From NCBI GenBank assembly GCA_948567375.1, contig OX419756.1:11599001-11663000 (forward strand): a stretch of DNA of 64,000 bases. The letters are read 5' to 3'. A program made the position numbers and the translations under genes. The notes under the pieces were generated by a model. The model searched no databases and was not told where the DNA came from. It was given only the letters and a program-made list of their open reading frames with translations. Positions 49,986-59,500 of the stretch are shown piece after piece. The DNA is from Lunularia cruciata (taxonomy: Eukaryota > Streptophyta > Marchantiopsida > Lunulariales > Lunulariaceae). Position 1 is the first letter of the stretch; each line of letters opens with the position of its first letter.

Positions 49986-51134
49986 AAACTCTCCCAAGAA
50001 CTCTGTACCCTGATCAGTCAAAACCTCAGCTGGTGCACCAAAATGACTAAGAACTCGATCCAGGAACGAGTAAGTTGTCCCTTCACTAGACTTGTCAGGA
50101 AGTGCCACCAACTCAATCCACTTGGAGAAGTGCTCCACCATCACCAAAACATACCGATGATGTCTCACAGTCAGCGGTAAAGGTCCGGCAAAGTCCAAAC
50201 TCCAACGGTAACCCAATCCCATGATAGGTAATGGGTGTAACTGTGGCGTAGGAGCATTGAATGATGCTCTAACTCGGTCACAAACCACACATCTGGCGAC
50301 AAACTGCTGTACCTCGGTCTGCATACCGCACCACCAATAATGACTCTGGAGTAAGCTATATGTACGCTTTACTCCAAAATGTCCTAGCTCCTCATGAGCA
50401 TGACGGACCAACTGTGGTCTCTGTGATGGAAGTGGTACTACTCGCACTCTACCATCCTCCCATACACGCAAAAGGTGTCTACCCTCCAATCTGAACCGTC
50501 TGGCCCGCTGAAGAACACGGTCTCTCGCCTTGGCCCCAACTGTGCCACCCACAACACCAGTGCGAAGATAGTCCATCACTAAGACATCATCATGAATGTC
50601 TCGCTGAACTGTACCAATATCTTCACTCTCTGGATCTGTGACCTCAATAACTCCTCCTGTATGCACTGAGAGAGATACCACCAAAGTCTCTGCAAATATA
50701 CACAGAAAGGCCGATGCATGCCAACCTGGCACCATCTCCTCATCTGTCTCACCATGCCAACGTGCTCCGGTCTGATCCTGCTGGCTGGGACATGGGTTTC
50801 TACTCAACCCATCTGCATCACGGTTCACCACTCCAGGTCTGTGAACAACCGTGAAATCATACTCCTGTAAAATCAGAGCCCATCGTGCAAGCTTCCCTGA
50901 AAGCTTGTCGGACTCCATCAACCACTTCAGCGGCTGATGATCAGTGATGAGAGTGAAGGGGTTACCAAATAGGTAACATCGGAAATGTGCTACTGCCCAA
51001 ACTGCTGCCAAGCACTCTCCCTCATATGAACTATACTTCGCCTCCGCTGAATTGTTGGAGCGACTAGCATAGGCCACCACAAACTCCTTCTCCTCATCAT
51101 CATGCTGGGTGAGCACCGCTCCAAGCCCCAACAT
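49962..51134 (-). CDS. C2 RNase H and integrase N-terminal half
   Basis: RNase H is recognised by 'YEGECLAAVWAVAHFR', 'FTLITDHQPLKWLM' and 'VNRDADGLSRNP'. The integrase zinc domain follows ('HAHEELGHFGVKRTYSLLQ', 'CVVCDRVRASF'), then the core with the first Asp in 'WSLDFAGPLP' and the second in 'VLTDQGTEFLGEF'. It is joined in frame to RT, apart from the TGA at 51,162. It ends early because of a one-base deletion compared with C1. The linker between RNase H and the zinc domain is acidic. Confidence 0.93.
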   Translation of the reverse strand: MLGLGAVLTQHDDEEKEFVVAYASRSNNSAEAKYSSYEGECLAAVWAVAHFRCYLFGNPFTLITDHQPLKWLMESDKLSGKLARWALILQEYDFTVVHRPGVVNRDADGLSRNPCPSQQDQTGARWHGETDEEMVPGWHASAFLCIFAETLVVSLSVHTGGVIEVTDPESEDIGTVQRDIHDDVLVMDYLRTGVVGGTVGAKARDRVLQRARRFRLEGRHLLRVWEDGRVRVVPLPSQRPQLVRHAHEELGHFGVKRTYSLLQSHYWWCGMQTEVQQFVARCVVCDRVRASFNAPTPQLHPLPIMGLGYRWSLDFAGPLPLTVRHHRYVLVMVEHFSKWIELVALPDKSSEGTTYSFLDRVLSHFGAPAEVLTDQGTEFLGEFQVCVTRL

Positions 51135-51161
51135 ACTCCAATCAGTGTGAACCTGAAATGG

Positions 51162-52270
51162 TCATCCCCTGATCGGTCTCCTCAAAATAGGAGCAGATGT
51201 CAACCTCTCCTTGAGCTCTACAAAAGCTCTCTCCTGCTCATCTCCCCAACACCACTCCTGTGTAAGCTTGGTCAGCTTCGTCAAGGCCTTGGCAATGGCA
51301 CTAAATCCTCTAACATAGCGGCGATAGAAGTTTGCCAACCCAAGGAATGCTCGCACTCTGCTCACATCCGTAGGCCAAGGAATACGTGCAATAGCCTCCA
51401 CCTTGGTCTGCTGAACACCAAGTCCTCCGGGGTAGATAGTGTGACCCAAATACTCAACCTGCTCATGGAAGAACCTACACTTCCCAGGATGTAATTTGAG
51501 TCCGTGAGATCTCAACCTCTCAAACACCTCCAACAACTGTCTCTCATGCTCCTCCACAGTAGTGCTATACACCAAAATGTCATCAATATAGCACCGAGCA
51601 AAATCCAGTCCAGCTAGGATCCTATCCATGACCCTCTGGAACTCAGCAAGAGCATTCTTCAACCCAAATGGTAAGAATCTCCACTGATATAACACATCCT
51701 TGCCGTGAGGATCAATAGCCCAAAATGCTGTCTTGGACTTATCTTCCTCCCTGATCGGCAACTGATGATATCCCGCTCGAAGATCCAAAGTACTGAAGAC
51801 CTTTGCATGCCCAATCGCATCAAAAATCTCCTCCGGTGTAGGCATGGCATACCGATCAGCCCTGGTCTGTCGGTTGATAGGACGGTAATCTCCACACATC
51901 CGCCTATCTGTATAGTTGCCATGCATATCCTTCTTGGCTGGCATCACTGTCGCTGATGCATACTCTCCATGTGAAATCTCCACCAAACCAGCCTCAAAAA
52001 GGTCACTACTCCGGCTCTGAATCAATGTCCTCTCCATCTCACTATATCGATAAGGACGTCAGAAAACAGGTGTGTCGCTAGTCAGCTCAATCCGTATACC
52101 ATGTCCCTTCAGAGCACCCAAATCCTTCATACTGAAGGCAAAACAACTCGTGTGACTCCTCAAGAACCTCCAAACCCTCCGTCTTTCCTCTCCAATAAGC
52201 TTGGGTCCAAGATCTGGCTCCCAAGTATCCTCTGTAACTGTAGTAGGAGTGGAAGACGTACTGACTGGCT
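51162..52270 (-). CDS. C2 reverse transcriptase
   Basis: A gypsy-type RT. Motifs are 'RRMCGDYRPINRQTRADRYA', 'VFSTLDLRAGYHQLPI', 'WRFLPFGLKNALAEFQRVMD', the catalytic 'CYIDDILVY', 'HPGKCRFFHEQVEYLGH' and 'VRAFLGLANFYRRYV'. The linker at 52,062-52,271 ('DLGPKLIGEERRRVWRFL', 'ALKGHGIRIELTSDTPVF') precedes it in the same frame. Upstream stops are TAG 52,272 and TGA 52,059, both in place of a sense codon. TGA at 51,162 sits where a Gly-Arg-Pro context suggests former CGA. Confidence 0.94.
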
Positions 52271-52271
52271 G

Positions 52272-53180
52272 CTATACTGGGCCCTTGGGAGCAATGGTGT
52301 CATGCTCCCGACCACTAGAGGTCCCAACCTCTGTGTGAAAAACTCCCTCCACTCTGGCTGCAAGCTCCATACGTCCTCTGGCTGCATCCCATGTGGACCA
52401 AGGGTGTAATCCAAGTAGCCCACGCTCACCTGGATGGACTCCAAGTAGACCACTCTCCCTAGTAGCTACTGGATGTGTCCCAAGAATACCATGTCCACTC
52501 GGTCCATCGCCCCCAGCATGTGCCTGAATCGTCTCGATAGGCACAGGGCTCACAAGTGTCCAAGTGGTGATGCCTATCAAGCGCATCCTACGCTGCTCTG
52601 CCAAACCAAGGCTCACAATCCAAGTCAAACAGTTCAGGTCCATAGCCTGACCTAACACCTGACGCCTGGATGCCTCTGACACTGCTGGAACAGCGGTAAT
52701 ACCAGTGCAAAAACCCATCGCCCGCTCTCTCTCATCAGCATTGGGCTCCACCAACTGCTGTAACTGTGAGTCCCAAACAAGTCCAGGTCCTCCCTCTCGA
52801 AAAGCATGAGAGCCTGGGAAACTCATGAGTGTGGGAAATGCAGCTCTAGGCTGTCCAACTAGGTTCACCACTGCCATGGGTGACCTATCAGCCACTACCA
52901 CTGTCTGAGACTGACGTCCAGCATCCAAGATATCATCAACAAGAATGTGGTCTAGTCGCTGAATCCCATCATAACTACGCTGTAGAACCTCTCTGGGTAA
53001 GAGGTTTGTCCACCAAAGATGAAGACGATGAGCCCGTGATCCCACTCTGGCTGCATCTAACAATACAGCAGGTCCCATCCATGAATGGACCTGATGTGTA
53101 CTCGCCACCACTCTAGTGCGAGAATCACCCATCAATGGAACGTTCTCCAAAAGGTAAGCTGGAGAAACAGACTGATGAAC
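52272..53180 (-). CDS. C2 methyltransferase C-terminal half and linker
   Basis: It is in the same frame as the protease/methyltransferase ORF but after TAG 53,181-53,183. It opens 'VHQSVSPAYLLENVPLMGDS', where Glu-Asn-Val is motif VI of C5-methyltransferases. Then follow 'RVGSRAHRLHLWWTN' (motif VIII and start of target recognition), a variable stretch with 'AAFPTLMSFPGSHAFREGG', 'EPNADERERAMGF' (motif IX and the Glu-Arg-X-X-Gly-Phe segment) and 'RRQVLGQAMDLNCLTWIV' (motif X). The catalytic domain ends near 52,600. The remaining about 110 residues form a Gly/His-rich linker with repeats of 'LGVHPGERGLLGLHP' leading to RT. Confidence 0.9.
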   Translation of the reverse strand, partial: VHQSVSPAYLLENVPLMGDSRTRVVASTHQVHSWMGPAVLLDAARVGSRAHRLHLWWTNLLPREVLQRSYDGIQRLDHILVDDILDAGRQSQTVVVADRSPMAVVNLVGQPRAAFPTLMSFPGSHAFREGGPGLVWDSQLQQLVEPNADERERAMGFCTGITAVPAVSEASRRQVLGQAMDLNCLTWIVSLGLAEQRRMRLIGITTWTLVSPVPIETIQAHAGGDGPSGHGILGTHPVATRESGLLGVHPGERGLLGLHPWSTWDAARGRMELAARVEGVFHTEVGTSSGREHDTIAPKGPV

Positions 53181-53555
53181 CTAGAGATGTCGTAGTATCC
53201 ATAACATCTCCCAAAACACACCAGAACGAGGATCCTGAAGACCCAAACCACGGCCCGCACGTGTATGTCCCTGACATGGCCATCCAGAAATCACCAAGTG
53301 AACAGGCCCATGTCTCTCTAGGTCATGCACCCCCAGTAAGGAAATGTCTCCTGGTAAGGCCTTCTGGTAACCTCTGACTGCTGACATCGGTAATAACTCC
53401 GGATACCGATAGGCCAAGTGTGTCACATGATGTAGAGAGACTCGCCTAGCAGTCTCATCTCTCTCTACATACAAGTACCTCTGTACTCGGATACCCGCCT
53501 GTAATACCGCAGCTAGTCCGGTGCTGATCCCACCAAACAACTCCAATAGGCATAT
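52600..53555 (-). other. Cytosine-5 DNA methyltransferase domain inside C2
   Basis: About 318 residues including the amber position. Motif order is I ('LELFGGISTGLAAVLQAG'), the acidic ribose-binding region ('YLYVERDETARR'), IV ('ISGWPCQGHTRAG', with the catalytic Cys codon at 53,274-53,276), VI ('LENVPLMGD'), VIII, IX and X. The order is normal, not permuted as in plant DRM enzymes. The family transfers a methyl group from AdoMet to C5 of cytosine. All classical catalytic residues that I can check are present. The only lesion visible is one TAG between motifs IV and VI. Confidence 0.9.
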
Positions 53556-54584
53556 CCCCTCTACTGGATACTGCCAAGCAATGAGTGTGGTATCCAGAGG
53601 TGTCAAAGCAATCGCCTCTGGAGGCTCATCCTCACACTCATCCCCTGATGGTACGAAGGCTCCACTCCAAGCCTGCTGCACCAACTGATCTGCATGCTGC
53701 TGCAATGCCTCCTCTGAACTCCACAATGGAACATCCAAGGTGGATGGAACAATCCCACTCGTACTCCATAGCCGAGTGATCTCCTCTGGTATTGGAGTAT
53801 CCTCTGCATGGGCGTTCCCCTCCAACAAGTCACCAGGCCAAGTAACTGCACCGCTGAAAGCCAAAACTGATGCTGCCATGGTCCCGGACTGTAGTGAGCC
53901 AAGACTGCCACTACTAAAGCGTACTGGTAGGCGACATACCCGTCCCTCACCAGACTGCCAACCAGGTCTATAAGAGGCTGTCTCCTCCCAATAGTCAATA
54001 CTGAAACCCATAGGGTATAACACTGCTCCCCCAACTAGCACATCATAGGACTCAGCTATCGTCGCAATAGCCTGAGCTCTCACCACCGAGCTATCAGTCG
54101 GATGACCAGGCTGAACCTGGACAACAAGCTCTCCACGTGTGATGTACTGTGTCGAACCACCACCAAGAGATGTCTGGATCTGAAATGGACACCTCTCCAC
54201 ATCGGTCTTCCGTAACTCCAGACCAACAACTGCAGCCTTCCCCAACATAAGGGGCTGCGCACCAGAGTCTAACAAGACTCTCTGTGGTGTATAGACCTTC
54301 CTTGAAGGTCCTACCAAACGAAAGATCCCCCTTTGGTTATCCAATAGGACAACACCAGGTGTAAACCGCGCTCTCTCAAAGGCCGGTCTAGCTGGCAACT
54401 CCTCTAGTCTAGCCGCTGCTGCCTGCCATAAACCACTGGTCGCTGAACGGATCCCATGCTCCTCAACCAAGTCAGATCCACTACCAACCACCTCTGCTCT
54501 AGTAGTAGGAATTGCACCATCCCTACTCTCACACAACGTGGCAGCCAACTGGGGCTGGGTCAACTCCCAATGTAAACATGTCAC
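53181..54584 (-). CDS. C2 aspartic protease and methyltransferase N-terminal half
   Basis: 467 codons. The retropepsin active site 'QRVLLDSGAQPLMLGK' has Asp106 (codon 54,267-54,269) in a proper Asp-Ser-Gly-Ala. 'YDVLVGGAVLYPMGFSIDYW' follows as the second half. A spacer leads to the methyltransferase from residue 344: motif I at 348-357, catalytic Cys437 in Pro-Cys-Gln. The frame is +1 relative to gag with a 56-base overlap (54,529-54,584), which could be a programmed shift or a mutation. It ends at TAG 53,181. Confidence 0.92.
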   Translation of the reverse strand: MTCLHWELTQPQLAATLCESRDGAIPTTRAEVVGSGSDLVEEHGIRSATSGLWQAAAARLEELPARPAFERARFTPGVVLLDNQRGIFRLVGPSRKVYTPQRVLLDSGAQPLMLGKAAVVGLELRKTDVERCPFQIQTSLGGGSTQYITRGELVVQVQPGHPTDSSVVRAQAIATIAESYDVLVGGAVLYPMGFSIDYWEETASYRPGWQSGEGRVCRLPVRFSSGSLGSLQSGTMAASVLAFSGAVTWPGDLLEGNAHAEDTPIPEEITRLWSTSGIVPSTLDVPLWSSEEALQQHADQLVQQAWSGAFVPSGDECEDEPPEAIALTPLDTTLIAWQYPVEGICLLELFGGISTGLAAVLQAGIRVQRYLYVERDETARRVSLHHVTHLAYRYPELLPMSAVRGYQKALPGDISLLGVHDLERHGPVHLVISGWPCQGHTRAGRGLGLQDPRSGVFWEMLWILRHL

Positions 54585-55805
54585 TGGCTGAAAATAAAGG
54601 ATGCCGCATAATCAGCTGAGCCGCCCCCAACATCATGCTAGATTCAGTCTGTGTAGTAGCAGGTGGCTGACTAGCAGGTACTCCATCAGGTACTCCATCA
54701 CCACCTACCACACCTGCACTGGGACGTCTAGGAACCATGGATGTCGTCTGCAATGCCTCAGATAGCGTGAAAGACTGGGGAAGTCTGACCTGTCTCCCAA
54801 CCTCTCCTCTCTGTGGGTCCAACTCCATTGATGCTCCTCTAGGCTCTGGAGCATGTACTGCACTCCTAGTCACTGCTGCAGATGCATCCACTTGTGCTGC
54901 TCCGCACATGAAGTCCAAAGCATCTCTATCACCAGCATATGAGGTGGAAGCCTCAGCACCCGAATCTGATCTCCTCTGAGCAATAGCCATACTAGCCAAT
55001 CTCTGCTCCAACTGCTCAATCCGAGTAGCCATAGTTGTGTCAGAAGTAAGGGCAGGTACCGCACCCCTACTAGGTGTAGATCCTCTACTAGATCCTCTAG
55101 ATCCTCTAGATCCACCACCTCTACCACCTCGTCCTCCATGAATTGGAGCTCCTCTACTACCTGCCATAGCAGCCCTACCACTCCGTAACTCCGGGTGTAG
55201 GTCAAAACACCGATCACTAGTGTGACCAAATCTGTGGCAATGCTCACACTGCCTCTGTGCTGGCTGTGATGCACCAGAGGTATCAGGTCCGCTGCCCTGA
55301 GTACACTCTCTCCTATGGTGAGGTCCACCACAAGTCCAACAAGCAACACCACCACTCACTGGCTGCTGCTGACCCGAAAATGAGGGTAAGGGTCTAACTC
55401 CACTAGGCCCTCCACTCGCTCCATAGGATCTGGGCTGTCCACCATGTCCTCGAAAACCAACTGGGCGTGGTGCACTCTGCTGCACTCTAGAAGAAGTCAC
55501 AACCGTGGATGAGGTCTCTCTACCAAATCCAGCTGTCACCACTCTCTCCTCCACCATGTTGAGCTCAATACGCTCAGCCAAACCAAAGACTACTGCCAAA
55601 GTGGGCGAAGTAGCCTGCAACAACGTAGCATCACGAACTCTACGTCGCAACTCCTTGTCCAATATCCCATACCAAAACTGGACTGCCTGGGCCTCAGTAA
55701 CTCCCTGAGTGAAACTGATCAGCCGCCTCATGCGAGTGTATGCCTCGCGTAGGCTCTCTCCAGCCTTCCGCTGGAACTCCTGCAAGCTCCTCAGCTTGTC
55801 AGTCC
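54529..55805 (-). CDS. C2 gag, C-terminal part
   Basis: The capsid-like gag domain continues from 63,611 across B1: 'DKLRSLQEFQRKAGESLREA', 'VQFWYGILDKELRRRVRDA'. Then come two zinc knuckles, 'CWTCGGPHHRREC' (slightly irregular spacing) and 'CEHCHRFGHTSDRC' (Cys-X2-Cys-X4-His-X4-Cys), and an RGG-rich stretch ('GGRGGRGGGSRGSRGSSRGS'). Such regions bind RNA. The open frame extends to 55,827, but 55,806-55,827 is B1 LTR. Confidence 0.92.
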
Positions 55806-56484
55806 TGTGAGCCGGCCTGTCTCTCACTCAAGATGAACCTCTGATGGCTATTATGGTAGCGCACCATGGACTAAGAAGGCAAGGAACCCCAACTCCATCA
55901 TACTCCTCCAAGGCTAACACTCCAAGACTCAAGACATTGCTCACTAGAGAACTCAATGAGAGAGAGATAGTTGCAAATGAAAGGATGATGAGTACCTCCT
56001 CACTCCTTGTTTATATACTTGTGAAATAGTTACGTACCAAAGTTACTAATTACCATAGTAACTCAAGTTACTAGACTAAAAGTCAAGTAAAGTCAAAAAG
56101 TAGAAAGGAATATCCATTCACATGGGCATATTCCCCTTATCTTGACCCAACCACTAAAGCAAGGATTCCTTCACATGGGCTATCCTTGGACTAAAGAAGA
56201 ATCCAAAACAAAAAGGCTTGCGGGCCCAAGAGTTCTCAACTCTTTCCCCAAAGCCAAACACCTAGGAATAATACCAAGTCAACACACTAAAATCCAAAAT
56301 AGTGGTGCTCATCTTTTCTACTTCCTCTAAAGTAAGGTCCCATCTATCTTAGCTATGACTAACTTTAGCTAACCATGACTAATATAGAACCATCCTTTAT
56401 CTCTATATAAATAATATCTCTTAAGTACTTGTAATACCAAGCTAAATATCACAATACCACACACATGCACAAATGGGTGTTACA
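55806..56484 (-). repeat. B1 3' LTR
   Basis: 679 bp, TGTGAGCCGG to GGGTGTTACA on the plus strand. Differences from the other LTR are near positions 4, 26 and 38 and in 'ctaattaccatag' versus 'ctaattaccgtag'. Confidence 0.95.
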
Positions 56485-56496
56485 TTTACCCCCGGA
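56485..56496 (-). promoter_or_regulatory. B1 polypurine tract
   Basis: The minus strand TCCGGGGGTAAA abuts the 3' LTR, identical to B2 and B3. Confidence 0.88.
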
Positions 56497-56532
56497 CTAA
56501 GTTTTCACTTTGTCCTCAAAGTGAAGGTCTCT

Positions 56533-59500
56533 CTACCTTCTATGGTACATCTTCAACTTATCATGGTTAATCCTATCAAAGTGTCTTCCTCCCAACTCCT
56601 TGAGATCATAGGTGTAATTGCCCCACACCTTCTCTACTATGAAAGGTCCAAAGTACTTAGGCAAAAACTTCTTTTGCACTCTCTTGAATCGAATGGAATC
56701 AAACAACATTACCCAATCACCTTCTTTGAAAGGCTCCACCTTCTTCTTGCCTTGCCTCTTGTCATAGCTCTCCTTTTGTTTCCTTTGGGCTTGCTCCACT
56801 CGAACCATAGCAATTGCTCTTGCCTCTTCCAACTCCATGAGTTGATCCTTCCTTGACTTCCCTGCATCACTTCCTTGTGCTTTCTTCAATCTCCTATGAA
56901 TGCTTTGGAAGGTAGGAAGATCAAAGTGAATAGGTAAGGTAGACTCAATACCATACACCAATTGGAATGGAGAATATCCAGTGGAAGTCTTCATGGTTGT
57001 CCTATACTCCCACAAAACTGCATGAATCCTCTTGTCCCAATGATGTTTAGCCCCCTCCATTTCTGCATCTTTGGCCAACATCATGCACAAGGTCTGATTG
57101 GTTCTCTCTGCCAAGCCATTGGAATTTGGCTTATAGGATGTAGTTACTCTATGTGTGATAGAGAAATGTCGTAGCATGGCTGTAGTAATGCTTCCTGTAA
57201 ACTCTCCTCCTCTATCAGAAACCAACTCCAAAGGGCATCCAAACCTAGTGATAATGCGTTCATAAAGAAATCTACCCACTTCATCTTCATTCTTGTCCCT
57301 CAATGGTCTAGCCTCAACCCACTTGGTAAGGTAATCAGTAACTACCACAATGTACCGATTGTTCCTTGGGGTTCTATTGAGAGGTCCTACAAAATCAATT
57401 CCCCACTTCTCAAAAGGTCCTAGCAATGGAATTGATCTAAGTGGTGGAGTGGATGTAGACTTTCTAGCAAAAGCTTGACAAACATGACAAGTTTTGCAAT
57501 AATCAAGACAATCCTTGAAAATCCCTCTCCAATGGTAACCTGCATCTAGAATCTTGAAAGCAGTCACCTTTCCTGCAAAGTGTCCTCCACATACTAAACC
57601 TTCATGAAACTCCTTTATGAGTAGGATAGACTCTTCCTTACCCACTGCTCTTCGAAGTAGACCATCTGCTCCTTGGTGAAAAAGAATATCCTCCACCATT
57701 GTGTAAGGTCTAGATCTTGCTGCAAGGGCCTTCCTCTCCCTAGCATGCATCCCTTCTGGATAGTTACCTCTTGTCACAAAATCCACAATCTCCTTGTACT
57801 CCATTGGAATCTCTTGAGTGACTGAGATTGTCATGAGCTCCTCATCCGGGAAGGAATCATCTACTGGCTCATCTCCATCATGATCATAGGCTCTAGATAA
57901 CAAATCAGCATTTGCATGTTTCTTTCCTAGCCTATCCTCAATTGTGTAGTCATACTCAAACAAGAGTATCATCCACCTTGCTAGTCTCCCTTCAACATTA
58001 GGCTTGTTGAAGATGTACTTCAAAGCCTTGTGATCCGTGACAATTGTGGCTTTCCCTCCAATCAAGTAGTGTCTAAACTTCTTGAGACCAAAGATCACTG
58101 CCAACCCTTCTCTCTCTGTGACAGAGTAGTTCTTCTCTGCTGAAACCATCTGCCTACTAGCATAAGCTATTGGATGATCATGCTCATCTTGGTCTAATTG
58201 ACTAAGAGTGCATCCTATAGCTACATTAGAAGCATCAGTGTAGAGGATGAAAGGCTTACTCCAATCAGGTTTAGCAAGAATTGGAGCTACAACAAGGGAT
58301 TGCTTGAGCTCCTCAAAAGCTTTGAGAGCCTCCTTGTCTTCCAAAATCACCATGTAATCTACACCCTTCTTCATGTAGATGGTCAATGCATAAGCCTTGT
58401 TGGAAAATGAGAAGATGAACCTCCTATAGTACCCAACCATTCCCAAGAATTGGCGTAACTTTGTCAAGCTTGAAGGGAATGGAAGGTCTGAGATTTTCCT
58501 CACCTTCTCAGGATCAACTGCTATTCCATCCTTGGAGATGATGTGCCCCAAAAGTAGACCTTCTTCACATCCAAAAATGCACTTCTCTGGGTTGAGTGAT
58601 GCATTTGCCTCATCCAAGCGTTGCAAGACTTTGATTAGGTGCTCAAAGTGCTCCTCCTTGCTCCCATAGACACAAAAGTCATCAATGAAATCTCTCACAA
58701 ATTTCCCAATGAAAGGTTCAAATACCTTGTTCATGAACCGTTGGAATGTGGCTGGAGCATTGCAAAGCCCAAAAGGCATGACCTTGAAAGCGTAAGTTCC
58801 CCAAGGTGTGGTGAATGTGGTGAGTTGTTGATGCTCTGGTGCAATCTTGATTTGGTTATATCCACTATAACCATCTCCAAAACTGTACCTCTCATGACCT
58901 GCAACCTCCTCCAAGATCTCATCAATGAATGGCAATGGGTAGTAGTCCTTCTTGGTAACAGCATTAAGCTTCTTGTAATCCACACATACCCGAAGCTTGC
59001 CATTCTTTTTCTTCACAATGACAATTGGAGACACCCATTCTGAATTCTCCACCTCAAAGATAAATCCATCTTCCTTGAGCTTATCAATCTCCTCCTTCAC
59101 AACCAAAGATATTGGTGGGCTAATGCGACGTTGCTTTTGGCGGATTGGTCTTGCATGTGACTCCACCTCTATCTTGTGCTCCTCCAAGGTGACTTCCTTC
59201 AAATCCTTGTAACTAAAAGCAAACACATGGATGAACTTGCGGAAAATCTCCTCAAATCTCACCTTCTCCTCCTTGGTAACATTTGGGCCATACTTGAGGG
59301 TAGATAACCTTCTCTCTACCTCCTCAAGTGTCAATGGTGATTTATCTGGGTCCTTCAAAACCTCTGGCTTAGGTGCAAAATCCATAGCACATAAAGGATA
59401 CACATCTGAATCAGATTCAAATTCATCCTCCTCCGTGGAAGTCTCCTCCATGCTTGTGTCCACACCTGAAGCTCCTTCTTCAGAATCTGATTCCCAATAA

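Noticed and set aside
52600-53555. A stand-alone host DNA methyltransferase gene captured by chance between elements
   Set aside because: It is in one frame with the protease upstream and, past two nonsense codons, with RT downstream. It lacks introns and has no boundary of its own.
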